Below the pieces are notes generated by a model. The model saw only the letters and a list, made by a program, of their open reading frames with translations. It did no database searches and was not told the DNA's origin. The position numbers were made by a program, and so were the translations under genes. Of a stretch of DNA of 6,748 nt, positions 1 to 5,660 are shown in pieces. The DNA is from Streptomyces sp. NRRL F-2664 (lineage in GTDB: Bacteria; Actinomycetota; Actinomycetes; Streptomycetales; Streptomycetaceae), in contig NZ_JOFX01000098.1 of the NCBI RefSeq assembly GCF_000719345.1, forward strand, positions 1 through 6,748, in the 5' to 3' direction. Positions within the stretch are counted from its first letter, which is position 1. Every line of letters begins with the position of its first letter.

Positions 1-52
1 CGCCGATGGTACTGCAGGGGGGACCCTGTGGGAGAGTAGGACGCCGCCGAAC
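1..52 (+). rRNA. rrf: 5S ribosomal RNA, 3' portion (partial)
   Basis: The first bases match the 3' part of Streptomyces 5S rRNA as I know it: the GATGGTACTGCAGGGGGGAC segment followed by GGGAGAGTAGGACGCCGCCG and ending near GAAC. The 5' part of the roughly 120-nt gene lies outside the window. It is the last gene of a 16S-23S-5S operon transcribed rightward, and the terminator hairpin right after it agrees. The exact 3' end (about 50-54) is approximate because it is set by RNA processing. Confidence 0.93.
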
Positions 53-64
53 AATCATTGTGGG

Positions 65-95
65 AAAGCCCCGCACCTTCTGGTGCGGGGCTTTT
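65..95 (+). terminator. Intrinsic terminator of the upstream rRNA operon
   Basis: A perfect 13-bp inverted repeat (65-77 with 82-94) encloses a 4-base TTCT loop. The stem is AAAGCCCCGCACC and its complement, so the A-run on the left pairs with the T-run on the right. It begins 13 bases after the 5S end. Only one T follows the stem, but the paired T-run is typical of short-tailed actinobacterial terminators. It should insulate the downstream two-gene unit from rRNA transcription. Confidence 0.93.
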
Positions 96-124
96 CTGCA
101 TTCACGGGCCGGTTCCGGGGGTCG

Positions 125-144
125 GCTGGGTATCCTGGCCCAGC
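125..144 (+). promoter_or_regulatory. Short dyad, possible promoter/operator of the 163-806 unit
   Basis: GCTGGG (125-130) and its exact complement CCCAGC (139-144) flank TATCCTGG. The loop holds TATCCT, a passable actinobacterial -10 hexamer, 27 bases before the ATG at 163. No good -35 hexamer lies at the right distance. A dyad over the -10 would suit autoregulation of a toxin-antitoxin operon, but a 6-bp dyad in such GC-rich DNA can arise by chance, so this is tentative. Confidence 0.25.
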
Positions 145-162
145 GTTCCTCTGGAGGACACG

Positions 163-519
163 ATGACAGCACAGCAGTGTGAAGACGGCGGGCCTCTCAT
201 CCCCCAGCCGGCGATGACGCGGGAAGCCCTCCGGGACGCCGTGCGCCGGATCGACATGGCGAACCTGGCCGTGCTCGACAGGGAATGCAACGAAGCCTTC
301 GACCGTGCCGCGGAGACCGGCGCGATCAACCCCCTGCGGTTCTTCCTGATCAAGTGGGCCACGCACGTGGCGATCCACCGCTGGCCGGCGCGCTCGGCGG
401 CGCTGCACGAGGCGGAACGCATCGCGGGCGACCCGGACGCGACCGAAGAGCAGTTCCGCGCCGCCATGGAGACCAGCAGCCGCATCCTCGCCGAGGCCCA
501 GCGCGAGATCGGGCAGTGA
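163..519 (+). CDS. DUF6247-family protein, putative antitoxin partner
   Basis: This encodes a 118-residue soluble protein with no signal peptide or membrane segment. ATG 163 is chosen because GGAGG (153-157) lies 5 bases upstream; the frame is open back to 58, but that stretch overlaps the rRNA terminator. The pattern, a proline-containing N-terminus, a LREAL-like helix (MTREALRDAVRRID), then NPLRFFLIKWATHVAIHRWP and a charged C-terminal helix, resembles the actinobacterial DUF6247 family as I recall it. The molecular function of that family is not established to my knowledge. The next gene's GTG overlaps this stop (GTGA), so the two are probably translationally coupled. Because the partner looks RelE/ParE-like, an antitoxin role is inferred. 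There is no visible DNA-binding helix-turn-helix to confirm it. The gene looks intact, with normal high-GC codon use. Confidence 0.72.
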   Translation: MTAQQCEDGGPLIPQPAMTREALRDAVRRIDMANLAVLDRECNEAFDRAAETGAINPLRFFLIKWATHVAIHRWPARSAALHEAERIAGDPDATEEQFRAAMETSSRILAEAQREIGQ

Positions 520-806
520 CCCCGCGGGGCGAGGGCGTGGAGAACGACAGCGGCTGGGCGTGGGAGTGCGACCCCAGCCGGGTGTGGGTACTCGGCGACA
601 TGCCGCAGACGCAACTGGAACTGGTCGGTGCCGTCATGGACGGCCTGGTCGACCTCGCCTCGATGGCGATCGACCCCAAGGGCGGCAGCCTCTACGAAGA
701 CCCCCACCCGATGCGCCTGCGCACGTACGAGGACGAGCACCTCATGGTCTGGTACCAGACCATCCCGCACCGCAGCCGGGTGTACCTCAAGCGCGTCAAC
801 CTCTGA
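516..806 (+). CDS. Small RelE/ParE-like protein, putative toxin of a two-gene module
   Basis: This is a 96-residue product if started at GTG 516, which overlaps the previous stop by 4 nt. An in-frame GTG at 537 would give 89 residues and cannot be excluded; neither start has a strong Shine-Dalgarno. The order of predicted elements fits a RelE/ParE fold: a short strand (SRVWVLGDM), a long helix (LELVGAVMDGLVDLASMAI), then strands with MRLRTYED, LMVWYQTIP and SRVYLKRVNL. The C-terminal pattern 'R-x-x-x...LMVWY...RVYL' is typical of that superfamily. Family toxins usually have 85-100 residues, which fits. Such proteins either cleave ribosome-bound mRNA (RelE) or poison gyrase (ParE); which applies here cannot be told. 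The assignment is by pattern only. It could also be an unrelated DUF6247 partner. Confidence 0.6.
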   Translation: MTPRGEGVENDSGWAWECDPSRVWVLGDMPQTQLELVGAVMDGLVDLASMAIDPKGGSLYEDPHPMRLRTYEDEHLMVWYQTIPHRSRVYLKRVNL

Positions 807-1209
807 GACCCCCGACTGCAGCCGCCGGCCGACCCGTTGCGGGGCAGGCCGTGCAGGAACTCGTCGGACTCGTGCCCATCTGGCACGTAGGCCGCGAGCG
901 CCAGCGCCTCCAGTCCTCCCCGAGGCCCGAACCCTGACGAACGGCTCGGCAGCGTGTGCTGAACCTCCACGGCGGCGTGCGCCCGGAAATGGTGGCGACC
1001 GCCAACGCCTCGTACTCCGACATGACCTTCGGCCACATCGCGTTCCGGGGCAGGACGCCGACGAGCACGACGAGAATCGACGGCCGGCACACTCGACCGA
1101 CGTGCCAGTCGGGTGCACGCTCCCGGGCTGGGTTCCTTGCCCCCCGTGCGATCCGGGCCGCCGGCCGGAGCGGCCGCACGCAGCGCCGCGTCGACCCGGC
1201 GGTTGCTGG
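807..1209. other. No intact gene; possible minus-strand gene debris
   Basis: No convincing start, ribosome site or full-length reading frame is present. Two short minus-strand stretches look coding-like: one starting with ATG at 1023 (MSEYEALAVATISGRTPPW) and one further on, about 920-845, in another frame (EALALAAYVPDGHESDEF). Around 960-1070, GC is highest at the third codon position shared by both strands, and the distribution over the other two positions slightly favours the minus strand. I cannot assign a family. The plus strand also reads openly here, so even the coding strand is uncertain. It lies downstream of the decayed transporter and may be part of the same ruined region. Confidence 0.3.
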
Positions 1210-1778
1210 TCCTGGCCGCTGCGACGGCCGGCCACATACAGGACGGCAAGCCGTTCGACGTGAGGAGCAGGCCGGCGACGTTCCCGATCGCCGGGCGGAG
1301 CGCGAGCCCGAGCAGCAACCGATCCCGAAAGACGTGCGAGGCGTCGTCCCACGCCTGCCGAAACAGCCCTTCGCGGACCTCTGGCACGGACTGGGGCATG
1401 GCGGGCAGCTTACGTACGATCAGTGCGAAGAGCATGAACGAGCCCGCGTGGGCGAGCAGTGCAACCGGCCCGCCCGAGCGCGAGCAGGGCACTGCCCGTA
1501 GGACGGTGGCCCCGCGAAGCCGGACGTGGTGGTCCGGGAGCCGCGGCGGCAGCCCCGGGATCGCAAGCACCACCGCACGCGCCACATCCGAGCACTCTGA
1601 AGAGCAGCCATGGCAGCGTGCCGGCGGCCGTAGCGACGGCGAGTGCCATCGGCTTCCGCGGCAGCGTCACGCGAGGAGCGGTAGGCGGCAGGCGTCGTCC
1701 CGTGACCGAGCGAGGAGATCGTCTGCGCGGTCCACAGCCGCCCGGACCCGTTCGGCAGCTTCGAAGGGCCGAGGTCAC
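1210..1778 (-). pseudogene. Decayed MFS efflux transporter (MFS_3-like)
   Basis: Several pieces in different minus-strand frames line up in the order of one major facilitator protein. At 1755-1684 is GRLWTAQTISSLGHGTTP, the first helix motif typical of MFS_3 exporters. At 1667-1587 a second helix reads KPMALAVATAAGTLPWLLF. At 1468-1241 is LLAHAGSFMLFALIVRKLP, followed by VPEVREGLFRQAWDDASHVF and DRLLLGLALRPAIGNVAGLL, the cytoplasmic linker and seventh-helix region. A last piece near 1210-1235 reads LAVLYVAG. At least three frameshifts and internal losses separate them, and the piece total is far below the usual 400 or more residues, so it cannot make a transporter. The ancestral start was probably GTG 1778, 7-8 bases after GGGGG and overlapping the stop of the preceding gene. 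The ancestor would have been a 12-helix proton-driven exporter; the substrate is unknown. Confidence 0.72.
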
Positions 1779-1913
1779 TCGGCGGTCCCCCGGCCTGCTC
1801 TCGCAGCGCCGGGTGGAACAGTGCGAAAGACAGCTCCCGGTACTCGTCCGCCCGTGCCTGCAGCCGCGCCCCAGCTCCGCGAAGTGCTCGTAGGTGAGGC
1901 GCAGATGCGTCAT
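1775..1913 (-). pseudogene. C-terminal remnant of a small gene upstream of the MFS transporter
   Basis: Minus-strand codons from ATG 1913 read MTHLRLTYEHFAELG. After the loss of about one base near 1870 they continue in the neighbouring frame as ARLQARADEYRELSFALFHP and ALREQAGG. A further frame change would bring the gene to the TGA at 1777-1775, which overlaps the transporter's probable GTG by 4 nt (GTGA). That layout is typical of a regulator-exporter or other two-gene operon. The family is not recognised. The helical, charged sequence could be the tail of a small regulator, but no helix-turn-helix is visible. It lies 50 bases from the IS left end, so its 5' part may have been lost when the region rearranged around the element. 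Confidence 0.45.
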
Positions 1914-1962
1914 CCGCACGTCTCGCTCTCTGTCCACCCGCGTGACTCTGTTGGTTGGTTTC

Positions 1963-1984
1963 GGCTCTGGTCCACTTCTTGTGG
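1963..1984 (+). repeat. IS left terminal inverted repeat (IRL)
   Basis: These 22 bases are identical, base for base, to the reverse complement of 4486-4507. The two ends diverge immediately after (CCGAGTACGC here, AACCTGGCGG at the right end). It lies 98 bases upstream of the probable transposase start. Confidence 0.92.
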
Positions 1985-2082
1985 CCGAGTACGCAGCGTG
2001 ACTGTTGCTCTGCGGTGGATGTCTGACGAAGTCGCCCGAAAATCGCCATGCCTGGGTGGAGTGGGGTCGAGGGTTTTACCCC

Positions 2083-3668
2083 GTGAACGAAGTACGGTCG
2101 CAGCTGGATGAGCTGCTGTTCGGGTCGGTGGAGAACGTGTCGGTGGGGTCGGTCAACGTGGCTGACACCGTCGTGTACGTCGAGGCCCAGACCACGGTCA
2201 GTCGGGCAGCATGTCCGAGCTGCGGGTGTTGGTCAGGGCGTATACACGGCTCCTACCTGCGGTTTCCCCGTGACCTGCCAACCGCTGGCAAGCTGGTCGT
2301 GGTGTGCGCCGGTTCTTCTGCGCCGAGGCGTCCTGCCCGCGCAAGACCTTTGTCGAACAGGTGCCGGGGCTCACCCGTCGGTTCGGCCGGCGGACGGAGC
2401 GGCTGCGTTCGACGCTGGTCTCGGTCGGGCTCGCGCTCGCGGGACGGGCCGGCGCCCGGATGTCGGACGCCTTCGGGGTGCGAGTCAGCCGGAACACCCT
2501 GCTGAGGCTCATCTCCTCGCTGCCGGATCCGCCCATCTCCACGCCCCGCGTGGTCGGAGTCGACGAATACGCTCAGCGCAAGGGCCGGATCTACGGAACC
2601 GTGCTCGTCGACGTCGAGACCCGCTGCCCAGTGGACCTCTTGCCGAACCGGGAGGCGGACACACTCGCGGCCTGGCTGTCCGAGAGGCCCGGGATCGAGA
2701 TCATCTGCCGGGACCGCGCCCGCTTCTACGCCGAAGGCGCCACCCGCGGCGCCCCACAGGCTCTTCAGGTCGCTGACAGGTGGCACCTCTGGCACAACCT
2801 CGGCGAAGCCGCCGAGAAGTGCGTCTTCCAGCACCGCGCCTGCCTGCGACCAGCACCGAAGCCGCTGGAGGAGCCCCAGCAGGCGTCGGAGGCGCCCGCG
2901 TTGTCGCCGTGGCCGACCGGGCACCGGTTCGCTGAACGGACCCGTGCCAAGCATGCAACCGTCCACGCGCTCCTGGCCGCCGGCCACAGCAAGCGATCTA
3001 TCGCCCGGCAGCTCGGCATGGGGTTCAGCACCGTCCTCCGCTTCGCCCATGCCTCCGAGCCGGAGCAGTTGTTCACCGGGCAGTGGCAAAGCCGCCCCAC
3101 CAAGCTCGATGCCTTCAAGCCCTACCTTGACGAGCGGTGGCAAGAGGGCTGCACCAACGCCTGGAAGCTATGGGAAGAGATCAAGGAACAGGGATACTCA
3201 GATGGCTACGGCAACGTTCGCTCCTACGTCAGCCGGAACCTACGCGGCAAACCGCAGCCCGTCGGCCCCCGACCGCCATCTGCCCGAACCGTCACCCGCT
3301 GGATCCTTACTCGTCCCGAAGGACTGACCGAGACAGACCGGATCCAGCTCAAGGACGTACTGGCGAACTGCCCCGCACTGGAAACACTCGCCGGACACGT
3401 CCGCTCCTTCGCCCACATGCTCACTCAGTTGCAGGGCCACCAGCTGCCGGCATGGATCGAAGCCGCGACCACCTCCGACCTCCCCAGCCTCCAGCGATTC
3501 GCACGGCACCTGGAGCGCGACCTCGACGCCGTCACCGCCGGACTCTCACAGCAGTGGAACTCCGGAGTCGTCGAAGGGCATGTCAACCGGATCAAGATGC
3601 TAAAGCGCCAGATGTTCGGCCGGGCCGGCTTCGAACTCCTCCGCAAGCGCGTCCTGCTCTACTCCTGA
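2083..3668 (+). pseudogene. tnp: ISL3-family transposase, interrupted by a frameshift near 2304
   Basis: GTG 2083 has GAGGG (2069-2073) 9 bases upstream and begins VNEVRSQLDELLFG. About 74 residues follow in that frame, including the first half of the ISL3 zinc-binding region (CPSCGC...GRIHG). At 2302-2306 the reading must drop back one base to continue as VRRFFCAEASCPRKTF, the second zinc-binding half, and on for 454 residues. In that C-terminal part a DDE nuclease is visible: Asp87 in GVDEYAQRKG, Asp137 in ICRDRARFYA, the WHLWHNL motif, and Glu424 in NSGVVEGHVNRIKMLKRQMF. A helix-turn-helix (RSIARQLGMGFSTVLRF) sits between the second Asp and the Glu. Total length, about 528 residues, is near normal for the family, so only a few codons are lost. 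Comparison with my memory of relatives (VVVRLRVRRFFC) suggests a deletion of 7 or 10 bases. The protein acts on the element's ends to move it by cut and paste, and this copy is probably inactive unless served by another copy in the genome. Confidence 0.87.
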
Positions 3669-3677
3669 AAAGGCAGC

Positions 3678-4022
3678 TCAGAACGCATCGTCGATCAACC
3701 CGAAGCCCTCCGGGAACGCCTCCAGGAACTCGCGGCGAGCAGGGTCGTTCTCGGCAGCCGACATCTCCCCAACCAGCGCGATCAGCTCCTGCCGCTGATC
3801 TTCCCGCAGGGTGCTGACCACGTGGGCAAAACCCTCCATGACCTTGACGGCGTCATCCTGGTCCATCTGCTCGTCCTCGCTACCGTCGATGAACCACAGG
3901 ACATCGACCAATGCCTCGGCCAAGGCACGAGTCAGGGAGGGATACGAGGACGTCACAGGGGCCTCCCAGCAAATCAACGGCAGAGTCCGGCCATCCCACC
4001 ACACCCCACTGACATCACTCAC
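3678..4022 (-). CDS. Acidic 114-aa protein of unknown function (IS passenger)
   Basis: The gene runs from GTG 4022 to TGA 3678 and codes for 114 residues. It ends 9 bases from the transposase stop, in convergent orientation. It is strongly acidic: 24 Asp/Glu against 7 Lys/Arg. The N-terminus (MSDVSGVWWDGRTLPLICWE) is followed by a helical middle (SLTRALAEALVDVLWFIDGS), an acidic turn (EDEQMDQDD), another helix (REDQRQELIALVGEM) and a tail rich in Phe and acid residues (RREFLEAFPEGFGLIDDAF). There is no signal peptide or membrane helix. I recall similar small hypothetical proteins in streptomycetes but know no function. Acidic partners of this size include immunity proteins, antitoxins and DNA mimics, but nothing here proves any of these. 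The GTG start is preceded only by a weak GCGAG, so translation may start inefficiently or elsewhere. It is transcribed divergently from the gene at 4074, with 51 bases between the starts. Confidence 0.75.
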   Translation of the reverse strand: MSDVSGVWWDGRTLPLICWEAPVTSSYPSLTRALAEALVDVLWFIDGSEDEQMDQDDAVKVMEGFAHVVSTLREDQRQELIALVGEMSAAENDPARREFLEAFPEGFGLIDDAF

Positions 4023-4073
4023 CGCTCGCTTTAGGCCCCATCAGTCGACGCAGCGTTCTGACACCATTCCCCC

Positions 4074-4451
4074 ATGGATTCAACGGGAACGGCGGAGCAC
4101 CTGATCGAGGCCGAGTGGGCAAAGCTCCTAACTTCAGATCGCGTAGACGGTGATCTGGTGCGGGCCGCCTACGCCGAGCCCAGACTGCGGCAGCTCTTCC
4201 CCTGGGTTGGCATGTGGGAGTTGCACTTCAGCCGTTGCACCGAGCATCCCTGCACATGGGATGTGCCCTACATCGCCCCACGACAAGGTGGGGGCTTCGT
4301 CGTGGCGGGACCGTCCAGGGTGGAGTCCGTGGGTGAAGCTGACACCGCTGAGGAAGCCGTGGAGATGGTGGCGGACCGCTTGCCTCCAGGCTGCGGTCGA
4401 GCAGTCGTCGGCAACAGACACGCCTTCGACGCTGTGAGACAGGAAGGCTGA
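4074..4451 (+). CDS. DUF6193-like protein (IS passenger)
   Basis: ATG 4074 to TGA 4451 encodes 125 residues. The order of conserved-looking segments is VRAAYAEPRLRQLFPWVGMW, ELHFSRCTEHPCTWDVPYIA, GGGFVVAGPSRVESVGEADT, AEEAVEMVADRLPPGCGRAV and VGNRHAFDAVRQEG. This closely resembles the actinobacterial DUF6193 proteins as I remember them, labelled as a natural-product-biosynthesis-associated domain, often with no proven reaction. At this length it would consist of the domain alone. No Shine-Dalgarno precedes the ATG (the upstream bases are CCATTCCCCC), so it may be leaderless, which is common in actinobacteria. It ends 34 bases before the IS right repeat, hence is carried by the element. It is intact, unlike almost all genes outside the IS, so it is either recently acquired or under selection. 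Confidence 0.72.
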   Translation: MDSTGTAEHLIEAEWAKLLTSDRVDGDLVRAAYAEPRLRQLFPWVGMWELHFSRCTEHPCTWDVPYIAPRQGGGFVVAGPSRVESVGEADTAEEAVEMVADRLPPGCGRAVVGNRHAFDAVRQEG

Positions 4452-4485
4452 CAAATCAGCGGTCATTCTGCCGACCCGCCAGGTT

Positions 4486-4507
4486 CCACAAGAAGTGGAC
4501 CAGAGCC
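4486..4507 (-). repeat. IS right terminal inverted repeat (IRR)
   Basis: The complement of these 22 bases equals 1963-1984 exactly. The repeat lies 819 bases beyond the transposase stop, which places both passenger genes inside the element. The flanking bases 4508-4515 do not repeat the left flank. Confidence 0.92.
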
Positions 4508-4785
4508 GCAAGTCGCCTACGTAGCCAACCCGCGCCACTTCCAGGACGCCATCGCTGCCGCAACAGCACATCAGGGTCTGCCTCGTCAGGATCAGGCAGC
4601 ATGATCGCCCGCGCGGCCAGGGCGTCGTACCGCTCGGTGCCCCCCGGAGCTTCCGCGTTCGCACCCCACCTTGACCAGGGCCCGCCCGTTCGAACATCCG
4701 CACGTGGTAGCTGGAACTCCCCCCGTCCGCCCACTCGCTCGGCGACCTGTGTGATCGTCGCCGGCTCGAAGCGGAGCCCGGCCAT
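4508..4785 (-). pseudogene. Unidentified minus-strand gene, frameshifted and cut by the IS right end
   Basis: From ATG 4785 the minus strand reads MAGLRFEPATITQVAERV. It then shifts frame to EWADGGSSSYHVRMFERAGP and GQG, and returns to the first frame as WGANAEAPGGTERYDALAAR, AIMLPDPDEADPDVLLRQRW and RPGSGAGWLRRRLA, before running straight into the IS terminal repeat at 4507. The two-way frame change between about 4740 and 4670 shows decay, and the IS removes the C-terminus. I do not recognise the family. The mixed acidic/aromatic composition suggests a soluble protein. The ATG sits back to back with the recombinase remnant's start (overlapping CCATGG), which looks like a junction between two unrelated pieces of DNA. 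Confidence 0.45.
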
Positions 4786-4893
4786 GGACAAGACGTCCGG
4801 ATCGACCGACCTGCCCCCGCAGCTGGAGGCGTGCCACGCCTTCCGCCGATGACACCTTCGTGGTCCCCGCGCTCGACCGCTACGGCCACGGTC
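4784..4893 (+). pseudogene. Serine recombinase (resolvase/invertase) catalytic-domain fragment
   Basis: Plus-strand codons read MDKTSGSTDLPPQLEACHAF. After a one-base slip near 4848 they continue as DDTFVVPALDRYGHG. This follows the familiar resolvase stretch 'D-K-x-S-G...R-P-x-L-x-A-C-x-A...G-D-T-L-V-V-x-x-L-D-R-x-G-R-S' of the N-terminal catalytic domain, which aligns the DNA strands after serine attack. Only about 36 residues of a protein that normally has 180 or more survive. The nucleophilic serine near the N-terminus, the rest of the catalytic domain and the DNA-binding part are absent. The final GHG replaces the usual GRS. It is a relic of a transposon, invertible element or integrating plasmid. 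Confidence 0.55.
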
Positions 4894-5097
4894 GGCTTGT
4901 CGTACCCGTCCTCGCTGACGGGGGCCCACGCGGTCCACTGCGGTCAGACCGGCGCCGACGCCCGGCACGTCGAGCGCAGCGAGCCGCCCGCCGCAGCATG
5001 CGCCGCTCCCTGCTGCGGTGTTTCGGCAATCATTCGCCCACCGGCTGCCCCGAGTCCAGAGCAGCCGGGCCACACCCGCGCGGCAGGCCGATGCCCG
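4894..5097. other. No recognisable gene between two recombinase remnants
   Basis: Reading frames stay open on both strands because of the base composition, but none shows a family pattern, a ribosome site or a consistent continuation of either neighbouring recombinase. The stretch may hold the eroded middle of the integrase upstream of 5098, or the eroded remainder of the serine recombinase. Confidence 0.3.
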
Positions 5098-5520
5098 GAG
5101 CTGATTGGGCGCCTGCTCATGGACCCGGGCCTGCCTCTGCGAGCCCGAGTCGCTCGCCGCATCGTCATGCCCTACGCCGGCCGGTCAGCCGAGTGTCCGC
5201 CTCACGCCGGTGACACACCCGCGCCGACCAGCAGACCCTTCTCGGCTCGGCGAGCCTCTGTTCCCCCGCTCCCGCTGCGCTGGCGGGACTCTGCTCCGCT
5301 GGATCGACAGCCGGGAAACGTGCACGACGCGACCGACCGCGCCTGCCGGTGGCTGTTCACCGGCCGCCCAACCGGGCAACCGCTCCACCCCGACGCCCTG
5401 GCGGCTCTCCTCGACCCGGCATCCCGCCCCGGTCGCCGCTGAGGCTCTGGGCTACCACGGTGCTACCGCGGCCAGGAGGCCGCTGTGGTCAGTGGACGGA
5501 GCTTCTACTCCGCAGGAAGA
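5098..5520 (+). pseudogene. Tyrosine-recombinase-like integrase, C-terminal remnant
   Basis: Plus-strand pieces in order are ELIGRLLMDPGLPLRARVAR followed by RIVMPYAG (5098-5190), GDTPAP (about 5209-5226), and NVHDATDRACRWLFTGRPTG then QPLHPDALAALL (5317-5412). After a frame change, HPAPVAAEALGYHGATAAR follows at 5420-5476. This is the layout I recall for Streptomyces integrase-like proteins: 'LPLRDRVAA-VLLYAQPLSR', 'LRLGDPPAPVPEP', 'N-x-x-T-A-N-P-x-x-R-W-L-F-P-G-R-x-x-G-Q-P-L-x-P-D', then 'ALGYHDxTTAR' and a Trp-Ser-Arg-Tyr tail. The middle is degraded and the tail is out of frame (FYSAG near 5500). The arginine, histidine and tyrosine of a working enzyme cannot be assembled in one frame. 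Intact relatives would cut and rejoin DNA at attachment sites. No attachment site was found. Confidence 0.55.
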
Positions 5521-5660
5521 GGACTCAGCGACATCTGTCTCAACGCCCGGCGCGTGAAAGTCACGCCAAGCCTCGCCCGGCGAGGACCTCAAGCCGGTCG
5601 AAGTCCTCATGCAGCCCCGAACCGTCTCCTCGTGAGAACCGCTGGCGGTGATCGCGGCCA

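Larger units (their letters stand above)
1963..4507. mobile_element. ISL3-family insertion sequence with two passenger genes (about 2545 bp)
   Basis: The ends are defined by perfect 22-bp inverted repeats starting GGCTCTGGTCCACTTCTTGT (1963-1984 and the complement of 4486-4507). GG at the outer ends and a length over 20 bp suit the ISL3 (IS204/IS1001/IS1096/IS1165) family, as does the transposase inside. No matching inverted repeat lies just after the transposase stop at 3668, so the right end is the distant one, and the two genes at 3678-4451 are inside the element. Members of this family with passenger genes are known. The 8 bases flanking each end differ (TTGGTTTC left, GCAAGTCG right), so the 8-bp target duplication expected for the family is missing. 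Both flanks contain minus-strand gene fragments. Confidence 0.85.

Noticed and set aside
956..1100. Plus-strand frame reading NLHGGVRPEMVATANASYSD as a gene
   Set aside because: There is no good start or ribosome site, the frame soon turns into Arg/Pro-rich shadow sequence, and base distribution over codon positions slightly favours the opposite strand.
102..1352. Very long minus-strand open frame (416 residues) across the two-gene module and beyond
   Set aside because: It runs antisense to the better supported genes at 163-806, has a low-complexity Arg/Ala/Pro-rich composition typical of a GC-rich shadow frame, and shows no family motif except a short transporter fragment near its start.
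1113..2111. Plus-strand open frame of 332 residues
   Set aside because: It is a Ser/Arg-rich shadow of the minus-strand transporter remnant, crosses the IS left border and has no recognisable domain.
2302..2306. Programmed -1 frameshift in the transposase
   Set aside because: No slippery heptamer or clear downstream hairpin was seen, and ISL3 transposases are normally a single frame; a small deletion explains it better.
3669..3720. A nearer right end of the IS directly after the transposase
   Set aside because: No sequence resembling the 22-bp terminal repeat occurs here, whereas a perfect copy is present at 4486-4507.
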